Below, in pieces: positions 7,250 through 14,493 of a stretch of DNA of 17,648 nt. The stretch's first letter is position 1. Every line of letters starts with the position of its first letter. Made by a program: the position numbers and the translations under genes. This DNA comes from Nitrospira sp. Lineage in GTDB: Bacteria > Nitrospirota > Nitrospiria > Nitrospirales > Nitrospiraceae. The stretch lies in NCBI GenBank assembly GCA_005116795.1, contig SWDL01000238.1, forward strand, positions 1 through 17,648, given 5' to 3'. Under the pieces are notes generated by a model, which was given only the letters and a program-made list of their open reading frames with translations, was not told the origin of the DNA and did not search any database.

Positions 7250-8784
7250 GTGGGTCCCATTCTTACAACAATCCTGACATATATCGCCATTGCGGCCGTC
7301 GGCGCCGCAGCCGGCATCGGGTTGCAGCATGTGCTGCGCCGTCGCGCGAGGCAGGCGGCCGAGACGGCAGCTCAAGACCGCGCGCGGCAGGTGATTCAGA
7401 CCGCGGAGCGTGAAGCGGAGAATGTGCTGAAAGAGGCCCGGCTTGAATCCAAGGACTTGCTGCTCCAGGGACGGACTGAATTGGAGCGGCAGCAGAAGGA
7501 TCAGCGGGCGGAAGCCACGGCGGCGGAACGCCGGGTGGCTCAGCGGGAAGAAAATCTGGACCGCAAAGCCGGGGCGCTTGAAAAGCGGGAAGGCGAGGTC
7601 AAGGGTCTGGAGACCGTCCTAGCCAGGCGGGACGCCAGTCTGGCCCAGCAGGAGCAGGCCTCCGAACGCGCCCTCAAGGAGCATCGACAGGCGTTGGAGC
7701 GGGTCGCCGGTATGACCGCCGAGGAGGCCAAGCGCACGCTCGTGACCCAAATCGAAACGGAAGCGCGGCTGGACGCAGCCGGGCTGACAAAGCGCATCCT
7801 GGACGAGTCCCGCGAGGGCGCGGAGCGTGAGGCTCGGGAGATCATCGCGCGGTCTATTCAGCGGGTCACGCGCGATTATGTTTCGGAAGCCACGATCTCA
7901 GTCGTCCCGATTCCCAATGACGCGATGAAGGGACGCATTATCGGCCGGGAGGGGCGGAACATCCGCGCGATCGAGGCCGCGACCGGTATTGATCTGATTA
8001 TCGACGAGACGCCGGAAGCCGTCGTGATTTCCGGATTCGATCCGCTCCGTCGGGAGATCGCCAAGGTCTCGCTGGAGCGACTGATGGCGGATGGCCGTAT
8101 TCATCCGACGCGGATTGAGGAGATCGTCGACAAGGTCAAGATTGATATTGAGAAACTGATGATCGAGGAGGCCGAGAAGGTCATTTTCGAGGTCGGCCTC
8201 TCGGATTTCCACCCCGAACTCGTCAAAGTGCTCGGACGCCTGAAGTATCGGTTGAGTTACGGCCAGAACAATCTCTATCACGCCCGCGAGGCGGCGTATA
8301 TTTGCGGCATCATGGCCGCGGAACTCGGGCTGGACGTGAAATTGGCCAAGCGAGGCGCGCTGCTGCACGACATCGGCAAAGCGATCTGGCGAAAAAGTAC
8401 GGCGAATCGGAGAAGGTGGTGAATGCGATCGCGGCGCATCACGAGCAGGTTGAGCCCATCTGTCCGGAAACGGTGCTCGTGGCCTCTGCGGAGGCCCTGT
8501 CTGCCGCCCGGCCGGGAGCAAGGCGCGAAGCGCTCGAATCCTACGTCAAGCGGTTGGAGAAACTCGAATTGCTGGCCGTCGGGTTCAAAGGGGTGCACAA
8601 GGCCTATGCGATTCAAGCCGGGCGGGAGATTCGCGTGATCGTGAAGCAGGACGAGGTGACGGACACGGAATCGTTCCAGATCTCTCGCGACCTGGCCCGG
8701 AAAATCGAACATGAACTGACCTACCCCGGACAGATCAAGGTGACGGTCATTCGGGAAAGCCGCTACGTGGATACGGCGAAATAG
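7250..8784 (+). pseudogene. rny: Ribonuclease Y, frameshifted by an apparent ~43-nt deletion in the HD domain
   Basis: RNase Y is a membrane-anchored endoribonuclease that starts mRNA decay. Present in order: an N-terminal membrane helix (ILTTILTYIAIAAVGAAAGI), a long charged coiled coil, a KH domain with GREG (IIGREGRNIRA), and the HD domain with NLYHAREAA and ALLHDIGKA. After HDIGKA the frame runs into a stop at 8420-8422. The rest ([11 protein letters not shown] to [10 protein letters not shown]) continues in another frame from 8383 to 8784. The conserved stretch between them, about 14 residues around DHEVEGxH in the family, is absent, so the loss is 3n+1 bases. The start is set at GTG 7250, with AAAGGGG just before it; ATT at 7259 has a better-spaced ribosome site, while ATG 7133 adds 39 atypical residues. 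It may be a true mutation or an assembly error. A truncated product would lack half the catalytic domain. Confidence 0.88.
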
Positions 8785-8800
8785 GCGGCGAGCCGAAGGT

Positions 8801-8832
8801 CAGAAAGTTAGAAAGTCTCAAAGTCTGAAAGT
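8801..8832. repeat. Degenerate 8-bp tandem repeat, four units
   Basis: Four 8-base units follow each other just after the rny stop: cagaaagt, tagaaagt, ctcaaagt, ctgaaagt, with core nnnAAAGT. The rny-ymdB gap (8785-8923) holds no gene. The last unit is part of a longer inverted repeat with 8896-8906. The tract resembles the 7-bp tract at 3616-3650 in style, but its period and sequence differ. Confidence 0.6.
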
Positions 8833-8906
8833 CTTTCAAGACGCACAAATCGGATGCCTCGGTGACATGTGCACCCTGGGCCGTTACCTATGAGGCTTTC
8901 AGACTT
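8821..8906 (+). repeat. 11-bp perfect inverted repeat flanking the rny-ymdB spacer
   Basis: AAGTCTGAAAG (8821-8831) and CTTTCAGACTT (8896-8906) are exact reverse complements separated by 64 bases. In RNA they could close a loop that ends 17 bases before the ymdB start codon. No T-run follows, so it is not a standard terminator. It may be a remnant of a repeat-pair element, since the left arm belongs to the tandem repeat. Confidence 0.55.
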
Positions 8907-8923
8907 GTCGACGCCGAGTTGAA

Positions 8924-9703
8924 ATGAAGGTCCTGTTCATCGGCGACATCATGGGGGAGCCGGGACGGCGGGCGGTGACCCGGGTACTTCCCCGGGTCGT
9001 CGCCCATCACGGCGTCGACCTGGTGATCGGCAATGCCGAGAACGCTGCTGGGGGGTTTGGGATCACCCCCGACCTCGCCGCAGAGTTGTTCGGTCTAGGG
9101 CTGGCCGCCATCACCCTCGGCAATCATGCGTGGGATAAGAAGGAAACGATCGAGTACATCGAGCGTGAGCCCCGGTTACTTCGCCCCGCCAACTATCCGG
9201 ACGGCGTGCCGGGCCGCGGCGCCACCGTCGTCGAGACCGCGGCGGGAGCGCCGCTGGGTATCATCCAGGTGATGGGACGCGTGTTCATGCCCACGCTGGA
9301 CTGCCCGTTCCAGCGGGCGCGGCGCGAGGTCGAGCAGCTCAAAGCCAGGACGCGCGCGATCATTGTCGATATGCATGCCGAAGCGACATCGGAGAAAATG
9401 GCGATGGGCCACTTTCTCGACGGCGAGGTGACGGCGGTCGTCGGCACCCACACCCACGTCCAAACGGCGGATGAACAGATCCTTCCGAAGGGCACCGCGT
9501 ATCTGACCGACATCGGGATGACCGGGCCGATCCACTCCGTCATCGGCATCAAAAAAGAGCTGGCCATTCAGAAGTTTCTGACTCAGATGCCGGTCCGATT
9601 TGAAGTCGCCTCCGGTCCGGCTATTTTCAGCGCCGCGCTGATCGAGCTCGATGCGGCCCTCGGCAAGGCCGTCTCGATTCAACGGCTGCGCCTCGCCGAA
9701 TAG
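8924..9703 (+). CDS. ymdB: YmdB-type metallophosphoesterase (TIGR00282 family)
   Basis: A 259-residue cytoplasmic calcineurin-like phosphoesterase; the Bacillus subtilis homologue YmdB is a phosphodiesterase reported to act on 2',3'-cyclic nucleotides. Dinuclear metal ligands are visible in order: D8 in FIGDIMGEPGR, E39 in IGNAENAAGG, N67-H68 in TLGNHAWD, H151 in VDMHAEATSEK, and H176/H178 in VVGTHTHVQTADE. These positions agree closely with the B. subtilis protein. ymdB follows rny in many genomes, consistent with a link to RNA turnover. The ATG at 8924 has only a weak ribosome site (GAG). It is 139 bases after the broken rny and 34 bases before xseA. Confidence 0.93.
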   Translation: MKVLFIGDIMGEPGRRAVTRVLPRVVAHHGVDLVIGNAENAAGGFGITPDLAAELFGLGLAAITLGNHAWDKKETIEYIEREPRLLRPANYPDGVPGRGATVVETAAGAPLGIIQVMGRVFMPTLDCPFQRARREVEQLKARTRAIIVDMHAEATSEKMAMGHFLDGEVTAVVGTHTHVQTADEQILPKGTAYLTDIGMTGPIHSVIGIKKELAIQKFLTQMPVRFEVASGPAIFSAALIELDAALGKAVSIQRLRLAE

Positions 9704-9737
9704 CGCTGAGGCGGCGGTATCCGTCCGGTTCGCCACC

Positions 9738-11087
9738 ATGCAGACGTCGTTCCATTCTGCCGCCATCCTCTCCGTCTCCGATGTCGTGAGGGCAGCCAGA
9801 GACCGGCTTGAGCAGGCCTTCACGGATGTCTGGATTGAAGGCGAGGTCTCGGGCCTGCGCGCCCCCGGCTCAGGCCACCTCTATCTGACCCTGAAGGATG
9901 CCCAGGCACAGATCAAGGCGGTGATCTTCCGTGGCGTCGCCACGCGGCTTCGATTTGGGATTCAGGACGGACTGTCCGTCGTCGCACGGGGCCGGTTGAC
10001 GATCTACGAAGCGCGCGGAGATTTCCAAATCGTCCTCGACGTCGTCGAGCCGAAGGGTCTCGGCGCCTTGCAGCTGGCCTTTGAACAACTGAAAGAACGG
10101 CTCGCTCGCGAAGGCCTGTTCGAGGAGTCGCGAAAACGGCCGCTGCCGTTCTTGCCCCGACGCGTAGGCCTGGTCACCTCGCTGCACGGGGCGGCGGTCC
10201 GTGACATGCTGACCGTGCTGCAGCGACGATGTCCCGCCATCGGCATCATCATTGTGCCGGTGTTGGTCCAAGGCGACGGGGCGGCCAGGCAGGTTGCCGA
10301 CGGGATCAAGCGGCTGAACGCGGCGAAGCTGGTCGATGTGATGATTGTGGGACGGGGCGGGGGCTCGATCGAGGATCTCTGGACCTTCAATGAAGAGGTC
10401 GTGGTCCGGGCGATCGCGGCGTCGCGGGTGCCGGTCGTGTCGGCGGTCGGCCACGAGATCGACACCACGCTGGCGGACTTCGCCGCGGATTATCGCGCGC
10501 CGACTCCCTCGGCGGCTGCAGAGGCTGTGGTCCCGGTGCTCTCGGAGGTGATCGAAGGGCTCAGTCAGCGTGAATCGAGACTGGTGCGCGCGCTGCAGGG
10601 ACGACTGGTCGGATACCGGCACGAGCTGGCCGGCCATCAACTCGTAATTCAGGGGGTGCGGCTCCGCTTCCAGCGTGTGGCCCAACGGCTGGATGATCGA
10701 CTGGAAGCCGCGCAGTCGGCCATGCGGACGTTGTTGGCGGCGCATCGCCTCCATGCGGTGAAGATTCACCATGGTCTGCGCATCGCCGGCCCGGCCGGGT
10801 GGATCCATGACCGACTGGTGGTCGTCCCGCAGTTGTTGAAGCGGGCCAGGCAGGGAATCGCCGCCGTGTTAGGCCGAAAGCAGTTGGAGAGCCGGCACGT
10901 CTTGCGGGCTCTCGGGGGGCTCAATCCGTTGGCCATCCTGGCCCGAGGCTACAGCGTGGTGTGTCGGGTCAGGGATGGGCGCGTGGTCAGGTCGGTGTCT
11001 GATGTCGTTGCCGAGGAGGAGATCCTGGCTCGACTGCACGAAGGGCAACTGGTGTGTACGATTCGGAAGCTGCTCCCCCAAGGATGA
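9738..11087 (+). CDS. xseA: Exodeoxyribonuclease VII large subunit
   Basis: Large subunit of ExoVII, which degrades single-stranded DNA from both ends into oligonucleotides. The 449-residue protein has an N-terminal OB-fold (about 10-105, with VWIEGEVSGLRAPGSGHLYL), the catalytic domain with VGRGGGSIEDLWTFNEE (204-220), AVGHEIDTTLADFAAD (236-251) and RAPTPSAAAE (253-262), then a long helical arm that carries the small subunits. The final ILARGYSVV block is typical. The frame is open upstream into ymdB (from 9651), but homology begins near MQTSFHSAAILSVSDVV, so the ATG at 9738 is chosen; there is no clear ribosome site. It lies 34 bases after ymdB. A small stem without a T-run (CCGGGA 11094-11099 / TCCCGG 11110-11115) follows it. 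Confidence 0.93.
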   Translation: MQTSFHSAAILSVSDVVRAARDRLEQAFTDVWIEGEVSGLRAPGSGHLYLTLKDAQAQIKAVIFRGVATRLRFGIQDGLSVVARGRLTIYEARGDFQIVLDVVEPKGLGALQLAFEQLKERLAREGLFEESRKRPLPFLPRRVGLVTSLHGAAVRDMLTVLQRRCPAIGIIIVPVLVQGDGAARQVADGIKRLNAAKLVDVMIVGRGGGSIEDLWTFNEEVVVRAIAASRVPVVSAVGHEIDTTLADFAADYRAPTPSAAAEAVVPVLSEVIEGLSQRESRLVRALQGRLVGYRHELAGHQLVIQGVRLRFQRVAQRLDDRLEAAQSAMRTLLAAHRLHAVKIHHGLRIAGPAGWIHDRLVVVPQLLKRARQGIAAVLGRKQLESRHVLRALGGLNPLAILARGYSVVCRVRDGRVVRSVSDVVAEEEILARLHEGQLVCTIRKLLPQG

Positions 11088-11155
11088 CGTCGACCGGGAG
11101 TCGACGGGTTCCCGGGCGAGCGGTCGGCGATGGCGATCGAGCCTGGGTCCGATGC

Positions 11156-11183
11156 TTGACCCTGTCCCCTCCCAGGCTATAAT
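11156..11183 (+). promoter_or_regulatory. Consensus sigma-70 promoter for xseB (and tlyA)
   Basis: TTGACC (11156-11161), a 16-base spacer, then a perfect TATAAT (11178-11183), in the 170-base gap between xseA and xseB. Transcription should start near 11190, leaving about 68 bases of leader with a small hairpin at 11189-11203 (TCTCG / CGAGA). It gives the small ExoVII subunit a transcription source separate from the large one, which fits the multi-copy use of XseB per XseA. Confidence 0.75.
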
Positions 11184-11257
11184 AGACCTCTCGTCGATCG
11201 AGACCTGACGCAGTTCTCACGGACAGGCCGCTCCGCACATCGGTCAGGAGATTGTGG

Positions 11258-11515
11258 TTGGCCCCTCAACGGTTTGAACAGGCAATGACGCGCTTGGAAA
11301 CGATTGTATCCGAGCTCGAGCGAGGGGAGCTGCCTCTTGACGAATCCCTCAAGATTTTCGAAGAAGGGATCAAGCTCTCCAAATCCTGTTTGAAAATGCT
11401 GGACGAGGCGGAACGCAAAGTGGAAATTCTCATCCAGGACAAGGATGGAAAGAGGCAGCTCCGGGCCTATAATTTCGACGACGTGGATGCGGAAGGCGAC
11501 GCCAAGTCCGACTGA
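11258..11515 (+). CDS. xseB: Exodeoxyribonuclease VII small subunit
   Basis: An 85-residue helical protein that binds the XseA coiled-coil arm in several copies. It has the family signature: FEQAMTRLETIVSELERGEL, then PLDESLKIFEEGIKLSKSC, and LDEAERKVEIL. The start is assigned to TTG 11258 because AGGAG at 11246-11250 lies seven bases upstream. A TTG at 11252, two codons earlier, is in frame but only one base from that site. The gene has its own promoter and is followed 52 bases later by tlyA. The acidic tail (DDVDAEGDAKSD) is short and variable in the family. Confidence 0.9.
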   Translation: MAPQRFEQAMTRLETIVSELERGELPLDESLKIFEEGIKLSKSCLKMLDEAERKVEILIQDKDGKRQLRAYNFDDVDAEGDAKSD

Positions 11516-11567
11516 ATGCCTGACGCGCAATGCGCCCTCTCCGACGCATCCGGACGTTTCCTTCCCC

Positions 11568-12332
11568 ATGAGTCGAAAGGTCATGCCCATCCGCGACCGG
11601 CTGGACCGCCGTCTGGTGGCCCGCGGACTGGCCGAAAGTCGCGAACAGGCCGGCCGCTTGATTCTCGCGGGAGCGGTCAAGGTGCAGGGGGTTCGTGCCG
11701 ATAAAGCTTCGATGATGGTGTCGGTTGAGGCCACCATCGAGGTCGTACCCAGGGCGTTGCCCTATGTCAGTCGGGCAGGCGGAAAATTAGCCGCGGCGCT
11801 TGACACGTTCGGCGTGGACCCCGCGGGGCTGATTGCGATGGATGTCGGCGCTTCGACCGGTGGGTTCACGGACTGTCTTCTGCAGCGGGGCGCGCAGCGG
11901 GTCTATGCGGTGGATGTCGGCTATGGCCAACTGGATTGGCGACTCCGGCAGGACCCGCGGGTGGTCATACTGGATCGGAGGAATATCCGGCATCTCGACC
12001 GCTCGGAGATCGCGGATTCCGTTGCGATGGCCGTCATCGATGTGTCTTTCATTTCGTTGCGGACCGTCTTGCCCAGCGTCATGAAGTTCCTGGACGCATC
12101 CGCAGTCGTGATTGGGCTGGTCAAGCCTCAGTTTGAAGTGGGGCGAGGCCGAGTTGGTCGGGGTGGGATCGTTCGAGAGGAGGCCCTCCGCACCGAAGCC
12201 ATCGAGCAGGTTCGGGCCGTCGCGGAGACACTCGGTCTGGAGGCGATCGGGAAGGTGGACTCTCCCATCGTCGGCCAGAAGGGAAACCGGGAAATCCTCG
12301 TCGGTTGGCGGGCCGCCGGCATCCATGAATAA
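11568..12332 (+). CDS. tlyA: TlyA-type rRNA (cytidine-2'-O)-methyltransferase / hemolysin A family
   Basis: A 254-residue fusion of an N-terminal S4 RNA-binding domain (RLDRRLVARGLAESREQAGR, about 10-60) and an FtsJ-like Rossmann methyltransferase. TlyA enzymes 2'-O-methylate cytidines in 16S and/or 23S rRNA. The SAM-binding loop is MDVGASTGGFTDCLL (91-105). A K-D-K-E catalytic set is visible as K73 (AGGKL), D158 (VIDVSFISL), K186 (LVKPQFE) and E242 (GNREILVGW), with the same spacing as in Mycobacterium tuberculosis TlyA. The frame is open upstream to 11445 inside xseB, but that part is not TlyA-like. ATG 11568 is chosen; ATG 11583, next to GAAAGG, is possible. It is frequently found beside xseB. 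Haemolysis is not implied by the sequence. Confidence 0.92.
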   Translation: MSRKVMPIRDRLDRRLVARGLAESREQAGRLILAGAVKVQGVRADKASMMVSVEATIEVVPRALPYVSRAGGKLAAALDTFGVDPAGLIAMDVGASTGGFTDCLLQRGAQRVYAVDVGYGQLDWRLRQDPRVVILDRRNIRHLDRSEIADSVAMAVIDVSFISLRTVLPSVMKFLDASAVVIGLVKPQFEVGRGRVGRGGIVREEALRTEAIEQVRAVAETLGLEAIGKVDSPIVGQKGNREILVGWRAAGIHE

Positions 12333-12339
12333 GAGACAA

Positions 12340-12375
12340 GAGAGGGCGCCAAGGATCAGAGGCGCCATCACTCTC
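12340..12375 (+). terminator. Hairpin between tlyA and the epimerase gene, no T-run
   Basis: GAGAG-GGCGCC (12340-12350), a 10-base loop, GGCGCC (12361-12366), a 4-base bulge, then CTCTC (12371-12375). The stem is GC-rich and sits 8 bases after the tlyA stop, where a transcription end would be expected, but no T-run follows. It may be a factor-dependent stop, an attenuator, or an mRNA 3'-end stabiliser. Confidence 0.45.
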
Positions 12376-12401
12376 GACCGTCATTCATTGCGAGTCATAC
12401 G

Positions 12402-13325
12402 ATGAAAATCTTGGTCACAGGCGGAGCAGGCTTTATTGGATCACACCTCGTCGATCGGCTGTTGCAGGAAGGGCATGAGGTGGTGGTGGCCGACGATTTG
12501 TCCAAGGGCAAGCGTCGGAACGTGAGTAAGGCCGCAGGTTTTTACAAACGCGATATCCGAAGCAAATGGATGGACGGGGTCTTTCGCCGAGAGCGCCCGT
12601 CGGTGGTGTTTCATTTGGCGGCCCAGATGGACGTGAGAAAATCCGTGGAAGATCCGATGTTTGATGCGGACGTCAACGTGCTCGGTCTCTTGAACGTCAT
12701 GCAGATGTCGGTCAAGTACGGGGTGCGAAAAGTCGTGTTTGCCTCGTCGGGTGGGGCGATCTACGGGGATCAAAGCGTGTTCCCTGCCCCTGAGAGCCAT
12801 CCGACCACGCCCGTTTCTCCCTACGGGATTACCAAGCTCGTCGGCGAACACTATTTGAGGTACTACGAGAAACTGGCGGGAATCCAGACCGTGAGCCTCC
12901 GTTTTGCAAATGTCTACGGGCCGCGGCAGGATCCGCACGGGGAAGCCGGGGTGGTCGCCATCTTCACGCAAAAAATGCTGCGCGGGGAGCAGCCGATCAT
13001 CAATGGAAACGGACGACAGACCCGCGACTTTGTCTTTGTGGATGATGTGGTGGAAGCGAACCTTGCCGTGCTCGGCAAAGACGTGAGCGGGGCCTATAAT
13101 GTCGGGACCGGGGTTGAGACGACGATCAACGAACTCTTCGCGCGGCTCTCGGAGTGTACGAAGCGAGGCGGGAAGGAGATCCACGGTCCCGTGAAGAAGG
13201 GGGAGCAGGCCCGGAGCGTGATTGATCCGACCAAATTGCGTCACGAACTCGGCTGGGATCCGCGCGTGTCGTTCGCAGAAGGGCTGAAGCGAACGGTCGA
13301 GTTTTTCAAGGAGCAGGCGGAGTAG
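12402..13325 (+). CDS. galE: NAD-dependent UDP-glucose 4-epimerase-like protein (extended SDR)
   Basis: A 307-residue extended short-chain dehydrogenase that interconverts nucleotide sugars at C4, feeding cell-surface polysaccharide synthesis in the cytoplasm. The NAD-binding GxxGxxG is GGAGFIG (7-13), and HLAAQMDV is typical. The active-site serine is in ASSGGAIYGD (114-123), and the catalytic YxxxK is Y141-K145 in SPYGITK. RFANVYGPRQDPHGEAGVV and YNVGTG match short GalE enzymes such as that of Thermotoga. Substrate choice (UDP-Glc, UDP-GlcNAc or another sugar) cannot be read from sequence, so the symbol is provisional. It is 69 bases after tlyA with an intervening hairpin, and is convergent with the rhodanese gene. 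No clear ribosome site precedes ATG 12402. Confidence 0.85.
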   Translation: MKILVTGGAGFIGSHLVDRLLQEGHEVVVADDLSKGKRRNVSKAAGFYKRDIRSKWMDGVFRRERPSVVFHLAAQMDVRKSVEDPMFDADVNVLGLLNVMQMSVKYGVRKVVFASSGGAIYGDQSVFPAPESHPTTPVSPYGITKLVGEHYLRYYEKLAGIQTVSLRFANVYGPRQDPHGEAGVVAIFTQKMLRGEQPIINGNGRQTRDFVFVDDVVEANLAVLGKDVSGAYNVGTGVETTINELFARLSECTKRGGKEIHGPVKKGEQARSVIDPTKLRHELGWDPRVSFAEGLKRTVEFFKEQAE

Positions 13326-13342
13326 GGATCGTCACCCATCGG

Positions 13343-13367
13343 CTGATGCCGGGAACTGTCCCATCAG
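13343..13367. terminator. Possible bidirectional hairpin between convergent genes
   Basis: CTGAT (13343-13347) pairs with ATCAG (13363-13367), and GGGA (13351-13354) with TCCC (13359-13362), with a bulge between them. It lies in the 47-base gap between the convergent epimerase and rhodanese stops. There is no T-run on either side, so the call rests on position and the modest stem. Confidence 0.4.
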
Positions 13368-13372
13368 TCTGG

Positions 13373-13699
13373 TCAGCGGTACCGGGGAACGTTCGGGTCA
13401 ATCTGAAGAGACCATGCGTCAATCCCGCCCACAAGGTTCCGCACATTCGTGAAGCCCTGCTGCAGGAGAAATCCCGTCGCATCGGCGCTTCGCATGCCGT
13501 GATGACAGTAGGCGACGATCGCATCGTCCTTCTTCAGTTGGTTCAATGACTGTGGGAGCGTCCCGAGCGGAATGAGCACCGATCCTTCGATTCGAGCCAA
13601 CGAGTATTCCCAATCCTCCCGGACATCAACCAAGCAGATCTTGTCCCCACGATCAAGGCCATCTTTCAGTTCCCTGACCGTCATTGTAAATCCCATCAT
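13373..13699 (-). CDS. Single-domain rhodanese-like sulfurtransferase
   Basis: A 108-residue cytoplasmic rhodanese domain protein without signal peptide. The persulfide-forming cysteine is C65 in the loop CHHGMRS (65-71), preceded by VDVREDWEYSLARIEGS with the family VR.xxE and xIxGs elements. NLVGGIDAWSLQIDP is the usual C-terminal rhodanese block. Such proteins carry sulfane sulfur; similar ones are GlpE and PspE, but I assign no symbol. Two adjacent ATGs (13699, 13696) follow AAGGGGG; the second is better spaced, and a third at 13684 is possible. It is convergent with the epimerase gene and divergent from cutA. Confidence 0.9.
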   Translation of the reverse strand: MMGFTMTVRELKDGLDRGDKICLVDVREDWEYSLARIEGSVLIPLGTLPQSLNQLKKDDAIVAYCHHGMRSADATGFLLQQGFTNVRNLVGGIDAWSLQIDPNVPRYR

Positions 13700-13728
13700 T
13701 CCCCCTTACGGTTACCGCGAAAACGGAC

Positions 13729-13831
13729 AGTCAATTTTATGGTGCGGCTGATTCCCTGTCAACACAACGGGGAGCCTGCCGATGAAGAGCCGATTGTTGC
13801 GCGTTCTGAAGTGGAGCGTCAAAAATTGACT
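13729..13831. promoter_or_regulatory. 10-bp inverted repeat in the rhodanese/cutA divergent region
   Basis: AGTCAATTTT (13729-13738) and AAAATTGACT (13822-13831) are exact reverse complements 83 bases apart. Each carries TTGACT, a 5/6 match to the sigma-70 -35, pointing outward toward the rhodanese gene (minus) and cutA (plus). Matching -10 boxes are weak: TAGCCT at a 15-base spacing or TACACT at 20 on the plus side, none clear on the minus side. It may be paired promoters, two operator half-sites, or chance. The remaining spacer to 13985 shows no gene; CATAAT at 13938-13943 is another possible -10. Confidence 0.4.
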
Positions 13832-13985
13832 CCCGTGGACAGGAAATAGCCTACACTCTCTACGTTCCAGATCGTGGGTCTGTCTGGATCTTCCACGTCA
13901 AGGATCTTGTTTTTCAGATAGTTAGCAACTTTCGTCGCATAATTGATGGACTCGGTACGAAATTTGCCTTGATTTAGAGGGGAGA

Positions 13986-14363
13986 ATGGTCCCAAGTTGG
14001 GGCCTCTCGTATCAGGAGCCCCAATATCTTGTGAGCCGAGGGATTGATGAAATCGTGGTCCTTGTGACCACGCCCAATGGGGTTGAAGCCCGGAAGATCG
14101 GGAAGCGGGTGGTCGATGCGAAACTCGCCGCCTGCGTCACTATCATCCCGGGAGTCCGTTCGATCTACCGATGGAAGGACAAGATCTGTGACGACCAGGA
14201 AGTGCTTCTGGTCATCAAGACAACGAAGAGGCTCTTCAGCAAGCTTGAGGACATGGTCAAGCGCCTTCACAGCTATGACACACCGGAAATCATCGCAATG
14301 CCTATCCTTGCTGGGTCTGATGACTATCTGAGATGGATCAGGGCATCAACGCGTAACCCATGA
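13986..14363 (+). CDS. cutA: Divalent-cation tolerance protein CutA
   Basis: A small trimeric PII-like fold protein named for metal tolerance; its molecular role is unsettled. The core matches the family well: IVVLVTTPNGVEARKIGKRV, AKLAACVTIIPGVRSIYRWK, EVLLVIKTT, and HSYDTPEIIAMPI. CutA proteins usually begin almost at the first beta strand, so the 22 residues before IVVLVTT are extra. A GTG at 14031 would give a 110-residue, standard-length protein. The ATG at 13986 is kept because GAGGGG lies just upstream, although spaced only three bases away. Gaps on both sides suggest it is transcribed alone. The segment 14364-14493 after it shows no gene and only weak promoter-like matches. Confidence 0.9.
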   Translation: MVPSWGLSYQEPQYLVSRGIDEIVVLVTTPNGVEARKIGKRVVDAKLAACVTIIPGVRSIYRWKDKICDDQEVLLVIKTTKRLFSKLEDMVKRLHSYDTPEIIAMPILAGSDDYLRWIRASTRNP

Positions 14364-14493
14364 TTGTTAAAGGACATACGGATCGATCATCAAGAAAGTC
14401 GTTGCGGAGGCCGAAAGGTTTGAGTAGACTATCGCCACGGTATCGTTCAGCGTTGCAAGCGGCCGCCTCTCTTCACTGATAGACAGCGTTGTT

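Noticed and set aside
8380..8400. Programmed ribosomal frameshift in rny (GCGAAAAAG)
   Set aside because: A shift would restore the frame but not the roughly 14 conserved residues missing between HDIGKA and DLAKKY, so deletion explains the data better.
8801..8906. CRISPR-like array
   Set aside because: Units are 8 bases and contiguous with no spacers, and no cas gene is present.
11445..11567. Upstream extension of tlyA into xseB
   Set aside because: The extra 41 residues are xseB read out of frame, and TlyA proteins begin close to the S4 domain.
13739..13849. 36-codon open frame from ATG 13739 in the rhodanese/cutA spacer
   Set aside because: No ribosome site, no recognisable sequence, and it spans the inverted-repeat control region; short frames like this are expected by chance in GC-rich DNA.
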